A DNA stretch of 64,000 nucleotides from Primulina eburnea (taxonomy: Eukaryota; Streptophyta; Magnoliopsida; Lamiales; Gesneriaceae), in the NCBI RefSeq assembly GCF_022965805.1, contig NC_133103.1:32489635-32553634 (forward strand), read 5' to 3'. Position numbers and translations under genes: made by a program. Every line of letters begins with the position of its first letter. Position 1 is the first letter of the stretch. Under the pieces are notes generated by a model. That model was not told the origin of the DNA. It worked only from the letters and a program-made list of their open reading frames with translations, and did no database searches. Positions 44,847 to 55,465 of this stretch are shown here, piece by piece.

Positions 44847-46760
44847 ATGAATACAATAGCCTTATTTGATACTGGTGCAGATTTAAATTGTATCAAATCA
44901 GGAATAATACCTACTGAATTCCAACAAAAAACACAAGAAAAACTTTCAGCTGCTAACAATTCAAGATTAAATGTAAATTCAAAAACAGACGCATCAATAA
45001 TAAATAATGGTATTTACATTAAGACTACTTTTGTCTTAGTAAATGATATTCATCACACTGTAATATTAGGAACTCCTTTTATTAGTTTAATTACCCCATA
45101 TAAAGTTAACAATGATTCCATTTCTTCCAAAATCAATCATAAAAAAATAAAATTTGAATTTTTAGAAAAACCCCGAACTAGAAACCTTAACTTAATAAAA
45201 ACATGTTCAATCTATGAAAATAATATTAATACTATAATCCAAGGAAAAACTTTTCAATTAGAAAATCTTAAAAAAGATGTTTTTTTAAAAATAATACAAA
45301 ACCAAATAGAAACAAAAGAAATTCAAAATAAAATTCAAAAATTCCTAAAAATATTAGAAACAGAAGTCTGTTCAGAAATTCCTAATGCTTTTTGGAACAG
45401 AAAAGAACATATTGTTGATCTCCCCTATGAAGAAGATTTCAATGACAGACAAATACCAACTAAAGCAAGACCAATTCAAATGAATTCTGAATTAGAAGAA
45501 CATTGTAAAAAAGAAATTCAAGATTTAGAAGAAAAAGGATTAATTTCTAAATCTAGATCTCCTTGGAGTCGTGCTGCCTTTTACGTTAATAAAAATTCAG
45601 AAATTGAAAGAGGAACACCCAGATTAGTAATTAATTACAAACCATTAAATAAAGCGTTAAAATGGATCAGATATCCAATACCAAATAAAAAAGACTTATT
45701 ACAAAAACTCCATAATGCTTATATATTTTCTAAATTCGATATGAAATCTGGATTTTGGCAAATACAAATTTCTCAAAAAGACAAATATAAAACTGCTTTT
45801 ACAGTTCCCTTTGGACAATATGAATGGAATGTAATGCCCTTCGGACTTAAAAATGCTCCTTCTGAATTCCAAAGAATTATGAATGAAATCTATAATGATT
45901 ATTCAAAATTTTGCATTGTTTACATTGATGATGTATTAATATTCTCTAATAATGTTGATGATCATTTTAAACATCTAAAAACATTTCTTTATGTCACAAA
46001 ACAAAATGGTCTGGTTGTATCAAAATCAAAAATAAGCTGTTTTCAGACTAGAATAAGATTTTTAGGTCATTACATATCTCGTGGTACTATAACTCCCATT
46101 GAGAGATCTTTAGAATTTACAAATAAATTTCCAGACAAAATACTCGATAAAACCCAATTACAAAGATTCTTAGGAAGCCTAAATTATGTTCTAGATTTTT
46201 GTCCAAATATCAATAAGATAGCAAAACCCTTACATGATAGACTCAGAAAAAACCCAAAACCATGGACAGAAAAACATACAGAAATCGTAAAAAATATAAA
46301 AAAACAAGTGTTAGAAATTCCATGTCTTCACATAGCAGATCCCAACCTACAAAAAATCGTAGAGACAGATGCATCAGATTTAGGATATGAAGGTATATTA
46401 AAACAAAAACAAGAGAATAAAGAAAACATAGTACAGTACACTTCTGCCCATTGGAATGATACCCAGAAAAATTATTCAGCCATAAAGAAAGAAATTCTGA
46501 GTATTGTTTTATGTGTTCAAAAATTTCAGAGTGATCTTTTAAACCAAAATTTTTTATTGAGAATAGATTGTAAAAGTGCAAAAGAAATTTTACAAAAGGA
46601 TGTCCAAAATCTTGCCTCAAAACAAATTTTTGCAAGATGGCAAGCTATTCTTGGCATATTTGATTTTGAAATCGAATTCATAAAAGGAGATACAAATTCT
46701 TTACCTGATTTCCTCACAAGAGAATTTCTCCAAAACAGAAATGCCACCCAAAAAAGATAA
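44847..46760 (+). CDS. EPRV protease-reverse transcriptase-RNase H
   Basis: 637 uninterrupted codons from the first Met; the frame is open from 44667, so the real N-terminus is part of the upstream polyprotein. Aspartic protease DTGA at residues 8-11. RT at about 190-430, with an Asp at 298 (FDMKSG) and YIDD at 359-362. RNase H has D508, E549, D574 and a late D621. It is a viral enzyme copying pregenomic RNA into DNA. All key catalytic residues are present, unlike the interrupted upstream parts. The end overlaps ORF2 by 20 nt. Confidence 0.93.
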   Translation: MNTIALFDTGADLNCIKSGIIPTEFQQKTQEKLSAANNSRLNVNSKTDASIINNGIYIKTTFVLVNDIHHTVILGTPFISLITPYKVNNDSISSKINHKKIKFEFLEKPRTRNLNLIKTCSIYENNINTIIQGKTFQLENLKKDVFLKIIQNQIETKEIQNKIQKFLKILETEVCSEIPNAFWNRKEHIVDLPYEEDFNDRQIPTKARPIQMNSELEEHCKKEIQDLEEKGLISKSRSPWSRAAFYVNKNSEIERGTPRLVINYKPLNKALKWIRYPIPNKKDLLQKLHNAYIFSKFDMKSGFWQIQISQKDKYKTAFTVPFGQYEWNVMPFGLKNAPSEFQRIMNEIYNDYSKFCIVYIDDVLIFSNNVDDHFKHLKTFLYVTKQNGLVVSKSKISCFQTRIRFLGHYISRGTITPIERSLEFTNKFPDKILDKTQLQRFLGSLNYVLDFCPNINKIAKPLHDRLRKNPKPWTEKHTEIVKNIKKQVLEIPCLHIADPNLQKIVETDASDLGYEGILKQKQENKENIVQYTSAHWNDTQKNYSAIKKEILSIVLCVQKFQSDLLNQNFLLRIDCKSAKEILQKDVQNLASKQIFARWQAILGIFDFEIEFIKGDTNSLPDFLTREFLQNRNATQKR

Positions 46761-48126
46761 AAAGCCTGTTCAAACCCCTACTGAACCAGAAAAAATCAAA
46801 ACCTGGTATGACATCGTTACAAAGGAAGAAGAAGAGGATCTTAAAGATACTGCACAATCAAAACCACAGGTAAGTGATGATTTGGAAAAAAGACTCAAAT
46901 TCCTTGAATCATTTCTCCAAACACCTGAAATAAAAAATGCCCTTGAAAAAGCCCAGACAAGTGAAAGTTCCGACAAAAAACCTTCTAAAGAAATTCTTAC
47001 CAAAGATTCCTTCCAAACTGTTTTGTTTTCAGATAATTCCTCAAAAACCTATCACACTACAAATTCCCAGCTTGTTCTTACACAACCACCATTAAACGCT
47101 CCTTCTGATTATTTTGTGAAAAATAATTGACAAAATATAATACATGTTGAATTAGGATTCCATGAAAAAGATCCATTTGAAACACTTCAGAAATACTTTG
47201 GAAAAGGTCGATATTATAAACCTTGGAATGTAAATAAAACTCCTTTTTTCTATCAAGCAATTCTGGAAACTACTGACTCAGCATTGTTTAAAAATTTCTA
47301 CCTAGACCAAAGCCATAATGATCCCGCTTATTCCACCTGCAAAATCCTAAAAGTCATTGCTCCAATTGACTGGGGCTATAATCTTTCAAAACCCATATTA
47401 TTCCCAGAAAAATATAAAGAAGCCTCATTTTTCGAAATACCTTTTGACTACTGGGACTATCAACAGGCCTGGTACAATTCTTTCTTAATTCAAAACCAGA
47501 AACACAAGCATACATGGTTATTCTATTTTGATACCAAGATTTGTAACCCCAAAAAATTCCCAGCTTGGTAGTACACATGGTGGGAATATTTCGGATCCAC
47601 TTATGAGATACTCAAACACCCTGTCCAACATTCATTTAATCTTTTTAGAACCCAATATACCCCGACAGCAGAAGAAAAACGATTCCATCCTCTTGCCCTT
47701 TTTTGTATGAAATTCTATCTTCCTTGGGTCCTTTCATGGACTGTTGAATTTTCAGATGAGAAAATTTTACAAATTAAGAGAAGATTTAAAGTTAAATGGT
47801 GGGACAAATTCAAAATTCCTCCGAGCCTTACAGCTACCAATGTCCAAGATTGGATCGTTAATAATAAAAATACCAGAGTCCCAACTCAGAAACCACTTTA
47901 CAGGATTCCAACACGGCAACATACAGAATTCCTAGCACAGAAATCCCATATGACGGCAATGCTTGCATCTGCAAAAACTCCTGAAGAAATGCAAGCTATA
48001 TTAATGAAATTCTCACCAGGACCTTCAAGAAAGTCAGAATCCTCTGATGATTCGCTCAATTTGGAAGACGATGACCTCCTTGGACCAGACGACCCTGGAC
48101 CGATTTTTGGAAATAATGGAGTATAA
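46741..48126 (+). pseudogene. EPRV second ORF (unknown function)
   Basis: A single reading frame of 461 codons beginning MPPKKDKKP, broken by TGA 47128-47130 and TAG 47569-47571. N-terminal third charged with coiled-coil potential; middle rich in W, Y and F (a YWDYQQAWY segment). C-terminus acidic (DDSLNLEDDDLLG). The position, overlapping the end of the RT ORF in another phase, fits ORF2 of florendoviruses, whose role is unknown. The match is by layout; I do not recognise a domain. Confidence 0.75.
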
Positions 48127-48163
48127 ATGCTTGTATAAATTCTTGTATTAGATTGTTGAGTAT

Positions 48164-48551
48164 TGTATTTGTATTTGTATTTATGTACAGTTTCATGTGT
48201 TAAAAAAAAAAAAAAAAAAAAATTCGAGAATACCCCTAAATAAGTCTATAAAAGGGGACTCACTCTCGGTATTGAGGCACCGAAACATTTTACTACTCTC
48301 TACCCATATCTCTCTTCTTCTCTCTCTTCTTTTCTCTCTTCTCTCTCTCTCTCCCTTTCTCTCTTTACCACTCATTTCCAGATCAAAATTCCTTGAACCC
48401 ATTTTCCAGAAATACCGAAACCCTTTCCCAGATCCAAATCCCTTTAAACATTATCCAGAAATCCGAAACCCTTTTGATTTGTATCTTTCATTTATGTAAA
48501 GATTTGATTCCAAAGGTTAGTAATAAAATTTTGTTTTTAATTCTGGTGTTC
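48164..48551 (+). promoter_or_regulatory. EPRV intergenic region: promoter, leader, possible poly(A) signal
   Basis: TTTGTA-type repeats (48164-48186) and an A21 run (48202-48222) precede a TATA box, TATAAAAG at 48247-48254. The likely start is near 48280. The leader has a CT-rich tract (48304-48366) and a duplicated CCAGAAAT-CCGAAACCC word (48408 and 48452). TTTGTA at 48478-48483 lies about 40 nt before AATAAA at 48522-48527. Promoter, then poly(A) signal some 245 nt downstream, is the layout expected for a terminally redundant pararetroviral RNA. No tRNA-Met site is seen before the TA repeat. Confidence 0.6.
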
Positions 48552-48552
48552 T

Positions 48553-48607
<55 letters not shown>

Positions 48608-48640
48608 ATATATATATATATAGATATATATATATATATC
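48552..48640. repeat. (TA)n microsatellite at right EPRV junction
   Basis: Imperfect TA repeat with TG/TC/AG interruptions. A further short TA tract is at 48882-48911. Confidence 0.93.
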
Positions 48641-50974
48641 TGTATAATTACATTCATGGCTGGTTAAACCGGCCTACTTCTTTAAGATTCGTGGAGTTCT
48701 TTGCAAAAGTATGCTCTGTATATAGACCCCTTAAAGGTTTATATACATCAGAAACTGGAGGAACCACAACCTTAAAGAATTTTATTATTTTCCGCAAATT
48801 ACTTTCTGCATATACTCGTGGATTTCCTTTAATAGGGAACCATCGTTGTTATTTTCTGAATTACTTTCTTTGTTACTTTCTGTTATATATATATATATGT
48901 ATATATATATTCGCTAATCCTCGATAATCCAAAAGTTTAGATTCTTAATTCTATTATCCCAATAATCCATGCTACCGCTGCGCTACTCTGATAAAAATTA
49001 AGTCATAGGCTGTCCTTACGTTTCTTCAATCCTAATTAGATTGCCTACCAAAAATCTCATTTGCGAATCGTAACTTAAAACGACTTATGCTAACTTAGCT
49101 TTACTTTACTATGAAAATTCAGACTTTTCTCATTGAAACAAATGTCGCATTCTTAAGTATCATCAATGCTTAATTAAATCTAGTGTATAAAACTTAATAA
49201 GTTATCTCATGTTAGCGATAAACACTTACTCTAATAATTCAACTTCGCTCATATCACCCATAGAGTTCTAAAATTTCCATATCAAGATTTTGGATTTCTT
49301 ACTCAATTAAATCTTAATGTTAGTTCATTGGTACTCTATGTTGAACGCCTGTAATTCTCTTTTTGTTTTTATTTCACCCAAAACTTATGTATGAACACCT
49401 ATCTTAAAAATCTTGAAATTCAAGCTTATGCAACCCAAATAATATTAGATAGTATAACTCCAGCCCACATATCCGCTTAGTCCCAAATTTCTTAATGACT
49501 TTCACAATTCCTTAAGATAAGGTGTCTAATTCAGTTCTTACATGCGTCTATCGAGTAACCTAACCATCCACCATAATCAACTTTCTAGAAAAATCAAATT
49601 CTCCCAAAGGTATAATTCTAACTGTTAAGATCCTGGTTAAAACTTACGACACATCAAACTTAAATTCCCAAAAAATTTCGCTAACTCAATGTTTACTCTT
49701 ATAACTTAGCTAACCGATAAATTTTTACTTTAACTTGTCGTCACTTTAAATTCTTAATTTGCCCCGACGTTATATCACCAACGCTTAAATTTTCAAGCCC
49801 AAGATTTATTCATCCTACAGTGTCCTTGATTTTCATTCCTTATAACATTATAATCCAGCTATTTCGAGGTTCTAATCATCTTTCCAAGCTTAAATTACCG
49901 AAAATTCTTATCATTTAAACCTTTCAATTCTCATCTCAAGAATATATATATATTTTTCAATCCCTAAAATTCCCTAATTACCCATGAGTACTCAGTATTT
50001 CCAATTTCATTTTATAGATTTCCCGTATCATAAGGTTCAATAGTCTTAAGTTTATTAAACCCAAAATTAATTCCAATAGCACGTCTTACATTTCTATAAA
50101 TACTTAAAATCTCAAGTGTTCCTCAAAAGTTCGAAATTACATCCTTAAAATTTTGAAACTTGCAATCTGACCCTTACAGTTTTCCAAATTTACATTTTGG
50201 CCCTAAAACTCTTCGAAAGTTGAATCATTGTCCCCATAAAATTTTCCATCTTTACCTCATTAAACTTTAAATTCTCAAACTCAAAATTAATTCTCAAAAT
50301 TTGGTAAATTCAAAAATAGTCCCTTAGAATTTTTGTTTTTCACTTAGGTCCTCAAATTATTAGTTATTAGCATTAGGTCCCTAAAATTCTCAATTCATGC
50401 AATTCCATCCTTAAATCTAACTATGTAGAGCATGCATCCTAAATAAATTCTCATAATTAATCTTACATTTCCATAGATACTTAAAATCCTCAAATTGTAC
50501 ATTTATAATCCTAAAGATTGTCGTAGTCTTCGAATCGCTATTGCGTTTATGAAATCCTCAAAAATTTACTCGACTAGCAACCAAGAACCATCAATAATTT
50601 GTTTAGAATTTCTACAAGTCCCAAAAGTATTCATAATTTTCAAGATTAACTTATGACCCATAAGGAGGACATCAGTACTACTGAACTAAAAATTAATTTA
50701 GTCAAATCATTTTCAACTTCTCCTAAAGCCCAACATTCGAATTCTTAGACATTTCCAATACCAACGTAACCAACATGCATAATTACATTTCTTCTTTAAA
50801 TTTAAATAAATACTGCATAAACAAAATATGAACGTAAAAGATTTCATGAAAACCTGCTGTTAAAATATTTCAAGCTTTAAATAAAATGCATAAATTTAAA
50901 ACTTACAGATCGAAGACGTGACTTAATGAGCTTCTCGAGAGCAGTAGTAGTACCAACCCTTTACAAGATCATAG
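48641..50974 (-). other. Non-coding interior of LARD-like element
   Basis: No recognisable protein on either strand. 48641-48890 is unassigned and might be viral or element leader; its longest open frame (78 codons) resembles nothing I know. 50150-50410 contains a loose repeat, on the minus strand AGGGNC followed by AATGNAAATTT-like words about every 40-60 bp. The remainder is AT-rich. Confidence 0.65.
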
Positions 50975-50986
50975 GCTCTGATACCA
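50975..50986 (-). other. Primer-binding site (tRNA-iMet)
   Basis: The minus strand TGGTATCAGAGC lies two bases from the right LTR start (50989), identifying the right LTR as the 5' LTR. Confidence 0.92.
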
Positions 50987-50988
50987 AC

Positions 50989-53715
50989 TGTAAAGGCTCG
51001 TATTTGTATTCATAATTTTGCGGAATTATTAAAAATTTTCTAAACAAATAATTATCTTGTCTCATTTAATTAAAATAAACATGTAAATAATTTTAACTTT
51101 AAAATAACAGCGGAAGCAAATATTGTTTTAAACCAACAATTTAAAAATAATTCAGCGTAAACATCAACTTAAAAATAATCCAACGTATTAAAACTGAGTT
51201 TGAATAATAAAAGGTGCATAAATTAAATCATGAGGTCCTCGGGTTTACTACTGATGTCCCAAGATCGCTCACTGGTCTCCGCCCACGGTCTCGACCTCAT
51301 CAATACCTACAACAATCAAGTCTAGTGAGTCTAAAGACTCAACATGTATATATCGTGAATAACAAGTAAGCATATCATAAAATCACATGCATCATAAAAA
51401 CAAAGTATCGTAGAGCGTACGGTGAAAATCGTATCATGAATAATTATAAATACATGCATATCTGAAAATTCATACGTAAAATATTTGCTCAATAGAGCTC
51501 TGTCATAACATATCATAATTTTTTGGTAGAGATAATGTTTCTAACCAAGTGGCCCATAACATAACGTAAGCGCCTGATCAGACTAAACCACAGTATACTG
51601 GGCGGTAGAGATCAATCACAGCCCTTACACTGGATGTCCGTACCCATACATAATCATAAACCAGTCGAAAGTCACCGGGCGGAGAGGTCCTCGGTTGCGC
51701 CTACCGACTTCCAAACCCATAAGCATAAGGTGGCCACAAGACATAGAGCATATACCTCAAAAATAAACATTTTATATTTTTATGCACGTAATATAATTAT
51801 AACCTTATTTTTACCGGATGAGTTGGATCGTTCCCAGACTTGCTGCTACTTACTAATAATATTTGACACATGCAATAAATCTTAACTTGACAAAATTTTA
51901 ACAATAGAAACCAAAAACGAGACGATTCGGACAAACAACTTGATTTTTAACCATGGCTTCGTACCAACCCGAACCAATTTTAAACCGACGTTTAACCATG
52001 ATTAAAAATACCCCAAACATACTGAAAAATAGGCTCAATAACTGTAAAACACGAAAATAGGTGAAAGGAATCCAAAAACATAAAACACTCTTTCGAGAGT
52101 CATTTTGACACCTTTCACCGTAAATTCTCGTACGACCTCTAAACTCGACCAAATCACGAACGGCCAAAAACATGACTTTCCTAACTCATTGAGGTACGGT
52201 CTAGTCCAAGGCCATGGGCTAAAAGCCAACCAAGAACTCAAACCAACCTCAAAACCGAACAGCAAGTTGCTGTCAAATTACAGTAGGAGCAGCTTTTGTA
52301 TTTGAGGTGTAACTCTGAAATTTAATGATCAAGGGCTTGAACCACCACCCAAAGACTCTTAACAACATCCTAAGGCATGGCTTGGACCATGGCGAAGGGC
52401 TAGAAGCCAACTACAAACCAAACCACACCCCAAAACCGAAAACACACTAGCATAGGAAAGGGAAAATTCGAATTATGCACTTGTGTTGTTGTTTAAACTT
52501 TTTTGAGGGAACCATGAACCAAACCTTGAAAGGACACCTTGGTCACGTCCTAGACATGGTATAGAAGGGTTCTAATTATGGCTACAGTCCCTAGGACAGC
52601 CATGATTCGAACTCTCACCTTAAACCACCAAATGATAAAACCTTGGACTCAAATTCTGCACTTATGTAAAAGTTGCTGTCATTACTTTGTTTGTGTGTGT
52701 ATGGATGTAAACTAATTAACCAATAACACTCTAACACACTCTAATTCATGCCTAGTAGCAGCCATGTGTTCCTGGAACCGAGCAACTCCCTGTAAGCAAC
52801 CAAAAACACACCAAACTGTGAAGTGGAAAACAAGAGAGCCAAGAAATTCTGTGTAGTTTTTTGCTTGGATGTTGCTGTCGTTTTCGTTTTTGCCACATGA
52901 ATCTTGAACATATAATGTTTAAAAATATTTATGGGACTTTATTGAAGAGCAAAGAAACAACTTATACATGCCTCGAATTTGTTTTTGACAAAAACAAATC
53001 AAAACGACAATACGACGCGACGGAACCGAGTTGGATTTCTCTTCTTGTTTTCTGCTGAATTCTCACGCCTCTAAGCTACTGTTTTCTGATGTAATTCGAA
53101 GGTAATGGTGTGGAGGTGCTAGACAATGGAGATGGGTGTTATAGGAGATGTTAAAGGTGTCTTGAAGTGCATTTAGTGGAGAGTTACAAGTGCAAGAGTT
53201 GAATGGGTTTGAATTCTTTCCTTCACTCCTTATTGCCGATTCCTTTGCTCTTATTCTTGCTACAACTCACGATTTCAATAGATTACTACCTGATGTATTT
53301 CGAAAATGAAGGTGTGGGTTTACTAGGCAATGAAGAGGAGTGTTATTGGAGGTGTTAAAGTAGCCATAATATGCATTAAGGTGGGAGGTTACAACTCAAG
53401 GAGTTGAATAGAATTTGAATTTTTTTCTCCTTCTCCTAATTGCCTTTGGTTTATTCTCCATTCTTTGCTGTAGCTTCTCGTTAGTTTGCTTGGTTAATTA
53501 GTTGAGGAAAAGTTATGTGAATCATAGTATTTGAATGTACTAATAACTAGTGAATTAAAGGTAGAGAACTATATTTTTCTTTAAAAACTAATGGAGTGAT
53601 TTGAATGAGGCTTACTAAAATTTTTTATTTGTCTTAACCAAATATTATTACTACATCTTGCATGGTATAATAGTGTTTTAAATCTTGCATTTTAAATTCT
53701 TAAGGTTTAATATAT

Positions 53716-53769
<54 letters not shown>

Positions 53770-54278
53770 TTATTTATTTATATTTTTTTTTATGAATGAC
53801 AAATTTATTTAGAATAGAACATTGCATGGCATGCTTGATTTAAAATTTAAGTATTTAAATGTTATGTTAATTTCTTGAATATATTATGCCTAGATTAATT
53901 TATCCTCATTTGTTTACATATTATAAATTAAGCTTTAATTAAATATTGAATCTAAAAGAATTTATTTACCAACTTAGCTCTAATTAATTAAATAAATTCT
54001 AAAACATTTTATTTCTTTAAATTAAATTATTCCTTGCCTTAAATTAAATTTAGGAATATTTTCTTATTATTAATCTTATCTCAAATCTCCAACTCTCGCG
54101 TATTTAACTGAAAAGATAAAACTAAACTTTTGGGGTTTAAAATAAATAGTTATGACTTGTCAAATATCAAAATGAATTAGACACTTCATATATATGTATA
54201 TGTATATAAATCATTTTTAAATTTAAATAGTAATAATTATGCATGACTTATACGTAGTCTGATTTTCGGATCGTTACA
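50989..54278 (-). repeat. 5' LTR of LARD-like element
   Basis: 3290 bp, complete, TGTAA...TTACA ends. A TA/TTTA-rich tract is at 53711-53790. It represents the uninterrupted state of the site that carries the EPRV in the left LTR. No gene. Confidence 0.92.
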
Positions 54279-54283
54279 GTATG

Positions 54284-54879
54284 GCAAGAAGTGCATATCT
54301 CCGTTGTACTGGGATGATATATCTGGGGTACCAGAACTTGGGCCTGATATGATTCGTGAAATGACTAAGAAAGTAAAGATAATTCAGAAGAGAATAAAGG
54401 CAGCGCAGGATAGACAAGCCAAGTATGCCAAAATCAGACATAGACCGTTAGTATTTGTAAAAGGAGACAGAGTGTTTTTGAAGATTTCTCCTTTCAGAGG
54501 CGTTGTTAGATTTGGCAAACGTGGGAAGTTGTCTCCTAGATACGTCGGTCCGTATGAGATTCTGGAGAAGATTGGCGATCGAGCATATCTACTTGCACTT
54601 CCTCCTTATTTATCCGGGATACATGACGTTTTTCATGTATCGATGTTACATAGATATATCCCAGATATTTCTCATGTCATTCAACCTGAAGAAGCCGAGC
54701 TTGATCAGACTTTGAGTTATGTTGAGCAACCGATACAGATTCTTGATCGGAAAGAGAAGCAGCTCAGAACAAAGACTATTCCACTTATGAAAGTTCAGTG
54801 GAGTCGTCATGGCATCGAAGAAGCGACTTGGGAGACAGAAGCAGATATGAGACAGAGACATCCCGAGTTATTTACATGA
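54284..54879 (+). pseudogene. pol: Integrase C-terminus with chromodomain-like tail
   Basis: Continues the integrase reading broken at 39174; the codon is restored across the TSD. About 195 open codons: a KKCxSPLYWDD motif, a long basic helix (KKVKIIQKRIKAAQDRQ), the GPYEILEKIGDRAYLLALP strand region, then VFHVSMLHRYIPD. The tail QILDRKEKQL...VQWSRHGIEEATWETE is chromodomain-like, as in Tekay/Del chromoviruses, where it guides insertion to heterochromatin. Ends TGA after HPELFT. Confidence 0.93.
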
Positions 54880-54965
54880 AGTGTGTATGTCTTCAGTTTT
54901 GATAATATTGCTTTTCATATATGATTTGATAGAATTGCCTACGATTTCGAGGACGAAATCATTTC

Positions 54966-54980
54966 TTAGAGGGGGAGAAA
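54966..54980 (+). other. Polypurine tract
   Basis: TTAGAGGGGGAGAAA lies directly before the LTR start TGTAAGG, identical to the tract before 11396. Confidence 0.88.
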
Positions 54981-54991
54981 TGTAAGGCTTG

Positions 54992-55129
54992 AGATTTATT
55001 AGTCTTCATTGATGTGATATTCGAAGATATGAGAATGCATGACATGTAATGAGAGGCACTAGATTTATTAGTCTTCATTGATGTGATATTCGAAGATATG
55101 AGTATGCATGACATGTAATGAGAAGCACT
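54992..55129 (+). repeat. 69-bp tandem duplication at LTR start
   Basis: Units 54992-55060 and 55061-55129 differ at about two positions. Open frames through it simply repeat the same residues. Confidence 0.92.
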
Positions 55130-55194
55130 AAGTGAGATGGGAGTAGGAAAGACATGGAAAAAGCATGAAAAATTAGAGTTTTGAATGCAAGGAA

Positions 55195-55465
55195 GACCGC
55201 ACCTGCACTCATGGTTGGACCGCACCCGCGGTTGTGGTTCATGAAATGTGGAAGAGTTACATTAGCATGAGCGCACCCGCGCTAGGAAGCTACCGCACCC
55301 ACGGTTGATGGACAGAGAGTTGAACATTTTTACAGCAAGGTCACCGCACCCGCAGTTCAGGAGGCACCGCACCCGCGGTCGCTATTTCTGAATTTTGGAT
55401 AGGGCTGCCGAGAGCAGACCGCACCTGCGGTCATGAAGAAGCGCACCCGCGGTGCTATGTGCGAG
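55195..55465 (+). repeat. ACCGCACCCGCGGT-type array in U3
   Basis: About eight copies of the motif or decayed forms (CACCTGCGGT, CACCCGCAGT, CACCCACGGT), placed before the TATA tract as in the LTR at 5868. Changes are mostly C-to-T or G-to-A at CpG. Confidence 0.8.

Larger units (their letters stand above)
42521..48551 (+). mobile_element. Endogenous pararetrovirus, Caulimoviridae, florendovirus-like (partial genome)
   Basis: A collinear viral segment: movement-protein C-terminus, linker, coat protein with a zinc finger, protease-RT-RNase H, a second overlapping ORF, and an intergenic region with promoter and leader. A large polyprotein plus one downstream ORF of about 460 codons fits florendoviruses. 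No integrase, and no viral LTRs. TA repeats lie on both sides. The movement-protein core is missing. Several stops and frame changes break both ORFs, so this is an ancient non-functional copy. Confidence 0.88.
39175..54278 (-). mobile_element. LARD-like LTR element with 3.3-kb LTRs, complete TSD, hosting an EPRV
   Basis: Starts TGTAAAGGCTCG and ends GATCGTTACA on the plus strand. The 5-bp duplication GTATG is at 39170-39174 and 54279-54283 and exactly restores the integrase reading of the host element. LTRs are 39175-42444 (truncated) and 50989-54278. The PBS beside the right LTR shows minus orientation. No gag or pol of its own is recognisable. The only genes inside are viral. Without the virus and TA repeats about 9 kb remain. 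Confidence 0.9.

Noticed and set aside
42746..46747. Minus-strand open frames across the EPRV
   Set aside because: Shadows of the AT-rich viral coding strand; no domain similarity.
48691..48927. 78-codon open frame right of the EPRV
   Set aside because: Ends in TA-repeat sequence and shows no domain; too weak to call a gene.
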